Part shown: positions 47,421 to 62,242 of the stretch, in pieces
Numbering within the stretch: the first letter of the stretch is position 1
How the letters are laid out: each line of letters starts with the position of its first letter
Assembly (NCBI GenBank): GCA_037576215.1
Contig: JBANDB010000005.1
Coordinates: forward strand, 4,216,001-4,280,000
Direction: 5' to 3'
DNA from: Armillaria gallica
Lineage: Eukaryota; Basidiomycota; Agaricomycetes; Agaricales; Physalacriaceae
DNA: 64,000 bases
The notes under the pieces: model-generated
What the model was told of the DNA's origin: nothing
The model's database searches: none
Seen by the model: the letters and a program-made list of their open reading frames with translations, nothing else
Position numbers and translations under genes: made by a program

Positions 47421-49033
47421 TTATCTGCTTGACTTGAGGGCGGGGCGAAAGTGTCTGACCTTTGCGCTCAACACGTTCGCCGCCGAGCCAGTGCTTGAAA
47501 AACGATCGTTGTGCCCAATAGTCTTCTCCTGGTCATCGCTTCTTTGGGAGAACTCTGGCCGCAGAGAAGAATCTGCGTTTGTGTTGGTCTTTGTATCCCG
47601 CAACTCGATATTCAATCCGCCAATTGACATATCGAAAGAGTCGAACGAGTGAATGGTTGTGCTTTCCCTTCCTCCGCGAATCCGTCCTGTCATACGGCTG
47701 TTGCAAACAGCAAGGACCGTATTCGAATATATCTTTACCAAGCAGTTCGCAGGAACAGTGTAGTAGTTGTTATTGTGATAGGCAAGAAAGAATGTCATGT
47801 CGGCGGCAGCAATCGCAGCTGCGTAGAGGGTAAATGAACTAATGTGATTCAATTTCCCAATAAACGGCCAACCTGTTATTGTCCCGGTTTCAATTGTCAG
47901 TCGTATTAGTCTGGAAAGAAGTATCCGAGTAGATTTGAGACCGGTTTGAGCTCGAATTAACTATAAGCGGCAACAATCAGTCGAGTCCTAAGTGCTATGC
48001 CAATACTTCACTTACAAGGTAGGTCATGCACAAAGCAATGGCAGCATCACACAAAACGGCTCCACCCAACCATATCTGCGAGTCGTAAATGACTGAATAC
48101 GGGACAAGACGAAGACCTGCTTACTATTGCAGTCACCTTGACCATGGAATTTTTCGGAAGATTTGAGTAGTGGCCACTGTTCCGTACTTGGATGCCACAA
48201 CAAATCGCAGCTCCAAATTGAATAAAAGCGATCTTTGGTGAAGATCGTATTTTTAGGGAGCAGTATAAGAGGGTTTTTTGGAAAGCTTACCACCGAAATG
48301 GTAACACATAACCATCGGGCCTTCTTGCTGAATTTATACATCCGCCAGGCGTAAAACAATTGGGCGATGCAGCCAACTACCGGTGTTTCAGTAATTCAAA
48401 GCATAAACGTACGTGCATAAGTACGCACCAAATCCGGAGAGAATGGGAATCGTGAACCATGTACTATGGACATCATCCAGTCCCGAAAGATTCCCAAAGT
48501 CGTAACAGAAGGTGTCGAAAGTGTCGTAGATGTTGATAACAGTCTCAACAGTCTCGGTCAGCCAGAGAACATATACAACCGTCTTCGACGTCAAATTATC
48601 CCCTGGAAAGGAGATGTAGTATATGTCTTTGAATGACGTGAGTAAAGGACAGTCAGGAACGTGCGGACAATAAAGACCACTCACAGACTTGATCACACAG
48701 AATGCCGTATAAGATGAGACTCAGGAAGCAGCCGATCAACTGCATGAAAACTAAGCGACCACCGCTTTCCAGTATATAAGATTGGAGCCGTACCAGGGGA
48801 CCCGTTCTGAAGTATGAAAATCAGTACCTGAGAGGACAGTCTGAGAACGAGAGTGTTACCGACAATTTATATAAATCTGAGGGTGCTACACCAGCCTCTT
48901 CCACCAGAGTAGTATTAAATGAGGGCATCAAATCGGAGTGCAGAGTTGCCACGAAATTTCCTGCTGCTATATGTTTAAGTAGCTCCAGGTCTACGCTCAA
49001 AGTGCGGCCGACTGTCGTGTTGTATAGCAGCAT
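47421..49033 (-). CDS. DUF6534-domain multi-pass membrane protein (cassette 6, intact)
   Basis: The only copy I can read without a break: 427 residues in seven exons (49033-48864, 48806-48685, 48626-48429, 48376-48291, 48232-48125, 48075-48016, 47960-47421), all phases agreeing. Landmarks in order are PSDLYK, GILCDQV/YIYYISFP, SKTVVYVLWLTETVETV, GCIAQLFYAWRMYKFSKK, IWLGGAVLCDAAIALCMTY, QTGLKSTRILLSRLIRLTIE, and FTLYAAAIAAADMTFFLAY with IYSNTVLAVCNSRM. Together they make about seven hydrophobic segments and a polar C-terminal tail. This is the DUF6534 layout; function unknown, sometimes likened to 7TM receptors. The start ATG is the first in the conserved N-terminal exon. One intron (48428-48377) contains the frame break seen if it is not spliced. 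Confidence 0.8.
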
Positions 49034-49054
49034 GCGGCCCTGCCACAAATGAGC

Positions 49055-49925
49055 AGTGCGCGCCTAGAAAAACTGAGCGTGAATTCCAGTTCAATCGTCT
49101 ACCCCGACCCTTGATCAATTCAGTTAAAATCCAGTGCTACGTACATCACTACATGAGGCTCCGGAATCTATTGAGATACGCCTTATCTGGGTATTGAAAG
49201 GTAAGTGCCAAGCTTCAGTAAATCACAAAATTTTAAAAAAACGAATGTTCTTGCCTCTCGGAGGACAATCGGTAATGGTGGTGGTCGATGCGTGAGGCGG
49301 CGGAGACAACGAAGACGCTAAGTTACGCTGAGTCCAGAAAAGGCAATAGTATTGTTCTCACTGGACGGGTCGCGGATGGTGTCCGAGGAATGAAGCCGAG
49401 GGCGCTTTTACTAAGTAGTCTCTATGTTCTTCGTGTTCGCGAGTACAAGGTATACTAATTTAAAGGTTTCTTTCTGTTTTCTAGTCTCTCATTTACAACG
49501 ATTCCTGACGTTCGTCCGTTGGGCAGCATTATTTTTCCCACCTCCTCGATATTCACCAGGGTAGCAGGAGATACTTGCCATGGGTGCAATTATAGACAGC
49601 GGCGATCACAGTCTGCTGAAAAGACTCGCCCAAGGGAATTTCAGTGAGGCACGTTGGTTTCAATGGTTGGGCTTATATTTCTCCGGCGCTAGTTTTCTGA
49701 TCGCACAATTACTGAAACCCGCTTGATCTACCGTGACCACCGTTATGAGAAAACTACACTGGCAACGGTCGCCCCTGGCAATGTATCTGTTGATGGCAAT
49801 CTTCTGCACTGAATTGTGTGAATGTATTCTAGTACCTCTGACTTTTTTTCGATGGATTGTCAGAGACGCTCTCGTAACATATGACATTGTTTAATCGTCA
49901 CAGGCGGTACACTAAGTCGGCTAGT
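49055..49925. repeat. cassette 6 spacer
   Basis: Spacer homologous to those of the other cassettes, with no insertions. The QKIAINRYIARG patch is present near 49770. No complete gene. Confidence 0.4.
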
Positions 49926-49930
49926 ACCGC

Positions 49931-50968
49931 TCAAGCGCAATTTATATCCACCGTTGGCTGTATTCTTCCGTCGGGTCTGGGCGTCATTCCTGGTGCATTT
50001 TTCACGTTGTTTCCAGATCTAAGACCGTCAGAAGTAATGTCAGACAGTTCGATGTCACCCGTGTACAATTCTTCAGTAGGATAACGTCGATATGTCCATC
50101 TCTGCTTGAGAATGAGTAGCATGATGCGGTTGCTCAGGATGGAATGAAGGATGTTTTGACAAGAAGAGAGGAAGGGTGCGATGTCGTGAGCCCACATGGG
50201 GAGAAGGATATTTGCGAGAGTAATAAGGACGAGGCACGCATAGAAGAACATCCCAGAGACATAAAGCTCTTTGAGAAACGGATGGGATGAACGGCGGAGG
50301 TGCTGTACGCCTTTAACGAGCGTGAGCGAAGCAATGACTGTCTCTGAAACGAGCACGGGAATATAGAGAAAGTTTGGCACATTCGAAGAGTGACTCAAGC
50401 AGTTAGTGTGAGAGTCGACCCTTCCGATGACTGCGAATTAGACAGTATTGAGTTCTCGGCTATCACGGACGGCAAGCAACCCACATTGGCTCGTCTTGAG
50501 TTGTATGCCAAGACTGACTACGGTCGGTATGAAACAGAAGGTCACAATCCCAATAAAACACCAAAACACCACTCTGTGTCTATCCCATATTGCATATGTG
50601 CGGATCATGAGGATCGCCTGTGATGCGAAAATCCCAACGACTGCGGGTGGGCCTACAATGTAGAAAAGCTGGCGGCACTGGGCAGCACTGGACTTGCGCA
50701 GGAGCCAGTTGATGGAGATCACCGCATCGATCAAGGGCAAGTAGCGATTCAATGCGAACAGCAGTAGGAGTGGATGTACGGGTCTAGGAAGCCACACATA
50801 ATTAATTTCAGTGGGGAGAAGAAGGAGTAGGTCATAGACGAGCACAGTCACGCTCGCAGTGTAAGAGTAGAATGAGAAAGAATTCGAGGATGTCTATATG
50901 GAAGGCAATTCAAAAAGACGACCACCGAATACAGTAGATGAGGGAAAACTACTAACCAGTAATGACAT
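49931..50968 (-). pseudogene. DUF6533-type membrane protein, damaged 5' end (cassette 6)
   Basis: The exons 50485 upward (YDLLLLLPTEI, NRYLPLIDA, RTYAIWDRH) and 50430-49931 (SETVIASLTLVKG and the polar tail) are open and joined by the conserved GTGGGT...CGCAG intron. However, the acceptor of the first intron is lost, the conserved N-terminal stretch contains a TAG (near 50900) in place of the CAG found in other copies, and no ATG precedes the membrane domain. Translation from an internal codon cannot be excluded. Confidence 0.6.
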
Positions 50969-50999
50969 GCTCAGATCGAGACAGTGAGAACAAAATTTC

Positions 51000-52455
51000 G
51001 GTGGTCACCACCGAAACTCAGTTCTGCTTCAATATGTGCAAATGAGAGTGTGTGTGCATGAAAGATAGAGAGCGAACGACGTGCAGTCTCATATTGGTCC
51101 TTTTAGCGCTTGTGGCCCTGGGACTTTACAGACGACGGTCTCGAACACGCTGGAACTCAATATCAGCATCCACCGAGTGGCGTGTCGCAATGGTTCGGAA
51201 ACAAATGTGTTTCATGACCACAGCTAAAGTTTTGGTACTAGGAACGCCCGGGGCCTTTGGTTGTAGTCAAGACTCAGATCATGCGAGACCAAAAATTGCG
51301 CTCGCCCCGAAGTAGTCATCGCCATCTCCCGTCTTTTAATTTCCAGAGCAACGGTAACTGCTGCAAGGTACACCATTCGTCTATGTTGCATATCTCCATC
51401 TCATATATATGAGTGAGCGGAGGAACTAATGTTTATGGAGCGTTGGACTAAGTAAAAACAAAAGGGATGAACGGAGACCATGGCGGCGGGTGATTCGCAG
51501 TGCTAACATGCTCGCAGGCGAATGGAGTCAGAGGACTCACAAGTTACATTCAAGAATGGAGCAGAACGGGAGACAAGAAACTAGCGCCAAGTACTGTCCG
51601 GGTAATTCTCCCCGTGCCTGCAGAACATCCAGTAATGCGGAGATATTCTCTCCTCGACCTGACTGTGAAACGATGGACCGCATGCTTCACAAACACACCT
51701 TGGCTGCGTAGCATGGTAGTAGAACCCACCAATGAGCAACGAGATCGCTCGTCACACTATGCCAAAATTTCAAAAAATCCTTCGCCCTTGAACGGTTCTA
51801 CGTAATTTGGAAGCTGTCAGGGACAAGGGTGGTGGACGAACGTGCCATGTATGATGTAGGGAAATCAGGAGCATTTCGGGGACCTTGAAAAGGACAGTCA
51901 TTTAGCATAACGACACAGGTAATGATTGGTGTATGTACGTACTGTTGTTATCCTCTCTTGATGATTATCCACAGTGTTATATCCACAAGAGTTGTCAAAA
52001 TCTCGCTTTGCTGCTCCATTTTTCCTAGTGAGTGTGAATCTATCTGATACAATGTTAGAAATGAACTTGGACGAAAACAAATCCCAGCTCTCAGGCTTGT
52101 CGCTTTCGACAAGATCCTGATGCAGCATAGCATGAGCATCACTGCTCCTGAACTCGTTTTGTGCGGGAGGGTGGAATCTTTGACGATTGGTTGATTAAAT
52201 AATAGGCAAGAAACCTATCTGCTCAAGTAAAGACCGAACTTTAGCGCCGCCTTAGCCTTGACATAGCCACTCCAGGACACCTTAAGCAAACGAGACTCAA
52301 TCGCTACAGGGGAGGAGTTCGTAACGACGAGAATGAAGACAGTTTGGATCGGATACCATTATGTAAGATCTATCGTGGGAATAATTCTAATAACGGTGCA
52401 TTCGGATGACTAATCATTATTTACTATTCTTCATACCTTACTTCCGTCTCGAAAA
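51000..52455. repeat. cassette 6 upstream spacer and helicase promoter region
   Basis: About 51000-52160 matches the upstream spacers at 11400 and 40290. Homology fades after about 52200, which marks the right boundary of the duplicated region. About 52200-52459 is unique and should hold the helicase promoter. Confidence 0.45.
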
Positions 52456-52459
52456 AAGT

Positions 52460-55354
<2,895 letters not shown>

Positions 55355-55651
55355 ATGCTGTCTTGCCCTTCAGTTGACAATGTTCGCGATATCGTCTTAC
55401 TACTTTTGGCGGCTCACTTATAATCTGTGTTAGACCTAGATAGTCTCATTCTTGTCTGTAACCTTGGTACTGGGATACTTTTCCTAGAATGTGTTCTTGT
55501 GATCCTTTTGTTCTTTGAACAGAATCCGGACGGCCCGCGAGCAATGGAAGTCGGTTCACATGGGCATTCGACGTCCAATGTTCAATTCGGGTCCTGACTG
55601 GTCTCATAAAACCGTGCATGTGCGTTGCAAGGATGGCTTCTCTTATTCCCG

Positions 55652-57201
55652 ATGAAACTCTTCTTGTCAATTGTTTTGGCTGGTCTAGTCCGTGCTGGCT
55701 ACGTGGTTCAACGAGGTGCGGTGTGCCACGTTCATGCGAGCAACGACTCTTTCGACGATGCTCCCGCGATCCTCTCCGCTTTTGATCGATGCGGGCAAGG
55801 CGGAACAGTTGTGTTAAACGACGAACTCTACCATATCGAGTCAGTGATGAATACCACTGGACTTCGGGACGTCTCAGTCGATTTGAATGGCACCATGCTT
55901 GTCAGTGCTCCCACTTCAGATTCGAGTATACAGCCAGGCCCTGACGTTTCAGTGGGGAACTAATCTGACGTACTGGCGCTCGAATGGATTACCGTTGGGA
56001 TACCAGAATATGACCACGGCGTGGATGTTCGGGGGCGATAGAGTTGTGTTTCGAGGACATGGGGTAGGGACGTTTGATGGTAACGGACAGCTTTGGTGTG
56101 TCAACTTTGTATGCCGACCATCGTGGTGGCTGACGGGACTCGCAGGTACGACTTGACAAACGGCGTATCGAATTTACCAGGTCGGCCTATAAGCCTGATG
56201 ATCACCAATACTACAAATTCGCTGTTTTCTGGTATCCGGTTTGTGCAATCCCAGTTCTGGACGATGGCTATCAAGAACTCGGAGGATGTTTTGCTGGAGG
56301 GTATTTATGTGAATTCCACCAGCAATAGTTCGGTCGGTTGTCCTTTCGAGCTTGGAGGGCTCACACTGAGAATTCTCAGGCCCCGGCGCGCAACACAGAC
56401 GGCGTGGACACGTTCTTTTCAAATCGGATTACGTTTCGTAATTGGACCGTTACCGGAGGGGACGATAACATATCCATGAAAGCAAACTCGACTAACATTC
56501 TTATCCAAGACTCTGTGTTCCATGGTGGTCTAGGTGTTGCTATTGGGTAAGGCGGACGCTTTTTAGTCCCGAAGTCTTAAAATTTGATTTATGGTCACTG
56601 GGCATAGGTCTATTGGACAATATCCTGGCGTGTTCGAACGGATAGAGAATGTTACCGCTGAAAGGATTACGTGCCTGGGAACCCGGTACGCCGGATATAT
56701 CAAAACATGGACGGGCGTTCAGCAGGGTTATCCACCAAATGGTCGGTGAAAATCTACCGCTACCCAGCTCCAGCGCGAATGAATTACTGGTCTGATTATA
56801 TATATATAGGTGGAGGTGGCGGTCTCGGATATGCCAAAAATATTAGTACGTTTGAGATGATTCCATGCAGCATAGCGGCACTGATGTTGGCACTTGAAGC
56901 ATTCCGGGATTTCGTCCTCCAAGACCTTACCGACTCGGTAGCCCACATTACGCAATGTACGTCGTTCTCCGGGGCTGCTGGAGGGTGCGACACGTCGCTG
57001 TTCCAGATTTCTGATGTTACTTGGGCTTCGTCTGCGGGGAATGTGGCTTCTGGGTATCTGGCGAAGCTGCAGTGTAGCGGGGACGCTCCCTGCACCGGTA
57101 TACGGTTTGGCGAGTTCGATAGCATAGCAACGAGTGGGACTAGTCGCACTATTTCGTGTAGTAACGTTTTAGATCCTGTAGGATTTAATTGTACGACATG
57201 A
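55652..57201 (+). CDS. secreted glycoside hydrolase family 28 (pectinase)
   Basis: Seven-exon gene (55652-55900, 55953-56095, 56146-56332, 56380-56546, 56608-56741, 56810-56845, 56900-57201) of 405 residues with consistent phases. MKLFLSIVLAGLVRAG is a signal peptide. The parallel beta-helix motifs are FDGNGQLWYD, GRPISLMITN, the catalytic NTDGVD, then GGDDNISMK with paired aspartates, and GVAIGSIGQY in the position of the usual GHG. The GSIGQ variant is shared with exo-polygalacturonase and rhamnogalacturonase-like fungal members, so exo-acting or rhamnogalacturonan activity is more likely than endo-polygalacturonase. Substrate is pectin in plant cell walls. Several N-glycosylation sites (NXS/T) are present. 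It lies about 300 bp downstream of the helicase on the same strand. Confidence 0.88.
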
Positions 57202-57437
57202 CACACCAATGTATTACTCGATTTATCAAAGTCGGCTAGGCTTTACCTCGTCTAGTTAGTTCGAATTAATATACCTCGTTTTTTTACGTTTTATTGGATT
57301 CTATGTTACTCCCTTGCTCTGAATCCGAAAGATTTGAGATCTTATCTTATCTCTGAAGAATCTTATCGCATGGCTTACATAAGCCAAGTACGCGTCCTGC
57401 TTGCGCGTCAAGCAAGAACCATTCTCTCACTTTCACC

Positions 57438-58502
57438 ATGGATCATTTCCCTACCAACTGGGGCCGTCCAGTGAGTTTTTGTCGTCCGTCTCCGTATTGC
57501 CGCATATTGATGGTCCTTTCTAGAGAAACGACGCTGTTGACCTTTATGGAACGTACCCCATCGCACAACGACCTTATAACGGACCCAAGGCCTCATTTTC
57601 AGGTGGTGTTCAGCACACACAGTACGTCTTTTGTCTGTATTGTTAACTTTCGCTAGAGTAACTGTCTTTAGGCAGCCAATAGTGACAGGAACGAGTGTCC
57701 TCGCCATCAAGTACAAGGACGGGATAATGATGGCTGCTGACAACCTTGGTGCGTACGACCTTTCTATTATCCTGTTCTCCGTCCAACAAATTCGCCGTTG
57801 CAGCCTCCTATGGTTCGCTCGCCCGCTTTAAGGATGTCCAACGTCTGCAAGCAGTGGGAGACTATACCGTCATTGGTGCCAGCGGTGATATGTCTGACTT
57901 TCAATACATCCAAACTATGCTCGACGAACTCATGGTCGACGAATTCACCGCTGCCGATGGTCACAGCCTTGGCCCAGCTGAGATCCACGAGTACCTGTCT
58001 CAGGTCATGTACGCTCGGAGGTCGAAGATGAACCCTCTATGGAATTCTCTCCTTGTTGGTGGATTCAAAGATGGAAAGCGGTACGATATCAGCGTTGTTC
58101 CCCCGATCTTGTCTGACTTTATTTGTAGATTTTTGGCATATGTTGACTTGCTAGGTACCACTTACTCTGCGTCAACGCTGGCGACTGGATATGGCTCCTA
58201 CATTGCCCAGCCCCTCCTACGTAAAGCGGTTGAGGGTTACGAGGATGTCCTCACTGAAGAGGAGGCGCTCAAGATCATTGAAGATAGTATGAAAGTGCTG
58301 TATTACAGAGATGCGAGGAGTTTGAATAAGGTACATTCTTGTTCCGTCTCTAAGTTTGAAATACCGCCGCTCACCTGATTGAACTCAGTATCAAGTTGCC
58401 AAAATCACGGCTGCGGGCACTTCTATCTCAGAGTCGCGTAGTGCGGAAACGACATGGAACTTCGCCGAAGGCATCAGAGGATATGGCGCACAGACGCAGT
58501 GA
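57438..58502 (+). CDS. PRE4: proteasome subunit beta type-7 (Pre4/PSMB4)
   Basis: Six-exon gene (57438-57470, 57524-57621, 57672-57748, 57804-58080, 58129-58330, 58389-58502) of 266 residues. It starts MDHFPTNWGRP, then a propeptide-like segment up to QQPIVTGTSVLAIKYKDGIM, followed by AADNL, ASYGSLARFKDVQRL, MNPLWNSLLVGGFKDGKRFL, VDLLGTTYSASTLATGYGSY and LLRKAVEG. The T after the processing site is followed by GTSV rather than the catalytic TTT start of active beta subunits, fitting the non-catalytic beta-7 subunit of the 20S core. Length agrees with yeast Pre4. All introns are 46-59 nt. Confidence 0.93.
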
Positions 58503-59465
58503 TTAAATAATCGTTTCCTTCATTTTGTTGCCATTGTGTCATTCTAGTGGTTCGTTCCTGTTGCTATGCAGCGCGGATGGGCAACCGTAAGGCACGTAGA
58601 GCAGTCAATGATTGTTATATTACTCTTGCCGGTAACTAAGTATAAATGTGAAAATGAGTGAATAATTGGTAAAAAAGACATTTGCGAGAAATTTCCTTCA
58701 CTCCAGTCGTACTTTCCCAAGTGCAGGGCTGATAGAGAATCGTCGGATTATAAGCAATACTGCGCAGTCTGGAAAGTGCGTCGAGGATCGACAGGGCGGT
58801 TAATCTTCCCACGATATGGACATGAACCGTAACCATCTGCGTGGATTTGCAGACCACCGCTCGCAAGTTCACCTTGGCCGCCCCCTAAACGCTGTCCATC
58901 CTGTCTAATCACCGTTACCGCCTCATGCATCGCTTATATCAGACAATTGTATAGAAAAAACACCGCCCTGATGGTGATAGACATCATAACATAGCGCCCA
59001 ACCTACGACGGACAGGGATGATCGCCCAATCCAGGACACGCATCTGCGTTGCCGACTTGTATTATGATATTATCAGCTTTGTGGGGTGCCGGGTCCGAGG
59101 GGGGTGAGTAAACATCAAAAATAGAAGCACCATTGATTCTGAAAAGTATGGTTGACCTCTCGAAACAATCAGTTGATCTACTGCTCATTTTCGTTTATTA
59201 GCATTCTAAACGATCTTCTGCTTTTACTTCTCTTCTGCGAAGAGGAATATTACACTCGTTTAGCTTCGGTACGCTGCTGTTTGTATTTGCCAAGCGGCCG
59301 AACAAGTCGGCACTGACATAGCCTCCAGACAAACCGTGTCAGATCCAGGAGGATCTAGGGTGGGGTCTTCACTAATCGTGGCGCCGCATTAGAGGCCAGG
59401 TGCCTGTCTCTTCCTCCTACCTTCATCATCTCCGCGAGCGTCTCTTCGTTTTCCCTCGTATTGCG
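58503..59465. other. intergenic region
   Basis: No gene recognised. Contains the 3' region of the proteasome gene and the 5' region of the membrane protein gene; frames on the minus strand are short and unconserved in composition. Confidence 0.4.
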
Positions 59466-59468
59466 AAG

Positions 59469-61319
59469 ATGTTCCCTCGGTTTTCACCTTCACTCTCGCT
59501 ACCGGTTTTCGTACTTTTCTTTCTGTTGGCGTTTTTAGATCCGTGTCGCGCCGAGCCTACGTCGAAAGTCTTTCAATGGGCGTTCGATACCAACGTATGT
59601 ACATTTGCGCTTTCATCGCTTTTTTCATGCTGATCATCCTGTCTAGTCGGCTTCATCGACATTGGCTTCGTGCCAGCAATTCAAAATCATTGTTAAACCA
59701 TTCGATCCTAATAACGATACCCATGGTGTACCACCATTTTATATGAGGGCTTATGAGAAGGGGGGGCATGTAATAACATCGCTGATGGGAGACAGCGAAA
59801 GCAATCTAACATGGACGGTCAACAACCCCGTCGGTGAGTGTTTTTTTGACGTCTGCACCGCCGTATCGGCGTTGAAACGTGAATAATCAGACAGCGAGAT
59901 ACTACTCAATGTCATCGATGGTAATGGATCGTCTGGGGGAACAGCGCCCAAATTATTCACGGTCGCTAGTAAGTGTTGTGTTCCGTTCTCATAATGAGCG
60001 TTACTTACAGCTATCCTAGCGGGCTCGTCAACGAGCTGTATCGTCGACAGAAATGATACCTCATTTACGGTCACTTCTAACGTTACGACCTCGGATTTGC
60101 AACCTTGCCAGCCGTGGGGGCTACGGATCAAAGGAGGTGTCCCCCCCTACAACATCTCTTTTGTGCAGACAAATTCCCCTGTGACGACTAATGTGAGCAC
60201 ACTTGGAGATGATGATGCGTACACATACATCAATCGAGCGACGAGCGGTGAAATCATGTTAGGTGGGTTCTTTCATTTCATCTATCACGAAATCAAAATG
60301 TTCATCTACTCCTGACAGCTGCTGTCTCTGATGTGTGAGTTTGTATCATCCCCGATGATAGATATTGTCAGCTGACGATAAATTAGCACCGGCGCCATTG
60401 CATGGGGGACACCATCTATTACGCCAGCCGGTAAGTCCACAGGTAGCCATCAAATTGAGTATAGTTAAGACTGATGACCCCTCAAGGCGATACTAATATT
60501 GATTGCGGTTCACTCAACAGTGGGAGCGGAAACGCCACTGCGTTAGACGCCGCAGCTGAAGCAGCAAAAAACGCGGGCAAAAACAAGAACCGGGCGGGAA
60601 TTATCGCTGGGGTTGTCGTGGGCGTTTTGGCCTTGGCGCTGATAGCGACGGCGGGCTGGTTCTTCTGGCGCAGACGACGACTCGGAGCGCAAAAGACGAC
60701 CATAGAGATTGATCCTGACGTTACCCCATATATGCCAGTGAGCCCCATGTCCGATAACAGCAGCCAAACTATGGCTATCAACGCCTTCGTCGGTCACACC
60801 CCCGTCATGCCCCATTCGGCAAAATCTTCTTCTTTCAGCAATGCGACAACTACAATGTCCGATGCAACGATGTCCCCGTCCTCCCACACCGGCTCTCTGC
60901 CTTTTGATCCTCGTCGCTTGATGGAAGATGGATCCGAGGGAACATATCAAACTCCATCGTTGTCGTCATCTGCCTCGGTTCGGCCTGGCTTCACCAACTT
61001 CCCCTCGTCATCCATCCGTCGACCGAGTAAAGCTACGGAAGCAGGGTTGAGTAGCGCACAAACGGATCCATCGATTTCTGAGTCGACTGGTTCAGTACAG
61101 CGCTCACAGTCTGCTATGCCTCCTTCGTCAAGCGGAGCGGCCGCGTATGATCCATGGCCAGCCCGGCCGGCATCGTACAACACGCGCGAGAATGTTACTT
61201 CGACAGGCGACGGGGAGTTAATAATCCAGCACCGCGACGGCGGCGTTGTACGGGAGCTGCCTCCTCCATATGCAGATCGTTTTGCACAGAACCGCGCCTC
61301 GGACAGTCCAAGTTCATGA
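59469..61319 (+). CDS. single-pass type I membrane protein with PPPY tail
   Basis: Seven-exon model (59469-59594, 59647-59833, 59891-59968, 60011-60262, 60319-60334, 60387-60430, 60487-61319) of 511 residues with consistent phases. It has a signal peptide (hydrophobic run LPVFVLFFLLAFL), an ectodomain of about 240 residues with several N-glycosylation sites and a CQPWGLRIKGGVPPYNISF motif, then a transmembrane helix (AGIIAGVVVGVLALALIATA) stopped by WRRRRLG. The cytoplasmic tail of about 215 residues is rich in serine and ends with ELPPPYADRF. This architecture is common for Agaricomycete surface proteins of unknown function. The PPPY motif is a known docking site for WW-domain ubiquitin ligases, so turnover by an Rsp5-type ligase is plausible. 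I chose ATG 59469 because the signal peptide follows it directly. Confidence 0.75.
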
Positions 61320-62240
61320 CCAGGTCTGAGTGGGTGACGAGTATTTTTCGTTTGTAAACATTCTCCCATCACTAGCATGCGTATGTATTTGTTGGATGTT
61401 TCACGTCCTGTAGTTTTATCCCTTCCTTCGATCTCGGTATACCTGTAAACTCGTTATAAAGGTAACACTTCGGTAACGACTTCGTTTTCTATAGCATACG
61501 TATACTATCATACGATTTTTTTACTTAGCCAGGGTCAGGTTGCGAAGTATCTGCAGCCACTGCCTTTCATAGATTTAATTGAATCTAATGGCTCTCACAA
61601 ACTTGCAGGCGTCGGTGTGCCCAGCTAGTACTGGGTGTCGATCGTGGCCTCGAACCAGTCCTTTGAAAGTCGATCGAAGCGCATAATACGCTTGATCGAC
61701 TGTCATCAAGTGTCGGGAGGGGCTGGTTCGAGTCTATGTTGATCGCATGCCCAGAAGAGGAAAGTTCCGTTCTTATCTTTCACCCCGCCACTGATGTCTG
61801 CAGGTATGAATGCCCGTGTTACTGCACGGACCACTATTCTGCTCAGCTACTCGGAATGTCCTCGGGAATATATCTTGCCGCTCTTTGTCCGCTTTCGGTC
61901 CAGCTTCGAAACCCGTGTTTTTTTTTTTTTTCGTTGCTTCAGATCCAGTGGTTGAGCCACCATCTTCGCGAATCACTTCTGTTCTAAACTTCTACTGAAT
62001 GCGAGAAGCACTATTAGGCGGCCTTGACGGTGATACAAAGGGAGCAGGAATCGTCTATGTTTAAGGTAAGTTCTGGCAGAATGTGCCATACGTCTCCTTG
62101 ACAGCTTTAAAAATGCCGACTCGGACCTCTGGGCCGTAAGGCCCTAGCCAAATTCGAGACGACTGTGCAACCCTAATCGTAACTTGACCTCTTTCTTCCA
62201 TCACTGAGCTTGAAGCTTAACTTTTTGAGGTCGCCTATTG
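61320..62240. other. intergenic region with hairpin
   Basis: No gene recognised. It contains the inverted repeat listed at 61651-61730 and a run of T at about 61918-61931. The 3' region of the membrane protein gene lies at its left edge. Confidence 0.4.
61651..61730. repeat. nested inverted repeat
   Basis: Outer arms CGAACCAGTCC (61651-61661) and GGCTGGTTCG (61721-61730) enclose inner arms GTCGATCGAAGCG (61669-61681) and CGCTTGATCGAC (61689-61700) with a 7-nt loop. The right outer arm resembles a tRNA T-loop (GGTTCGAGTC), but no tRNA cloverleaf fits around it. Confidence 0.5.
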
Positions 62241-62242
62241 CC

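Noticed and set aside
48377..48428. Apparent frameshift after the LSGF motif in DUF6534 copies
   Set aside because: A GTGCGT...TAG intron removes the segment and gives the same phase in all copies.
61640..61735. tRNA gene
   Set aside because: Only a T-loop-like arm is present; no A box, anticodon stem or acceptor stem fits.
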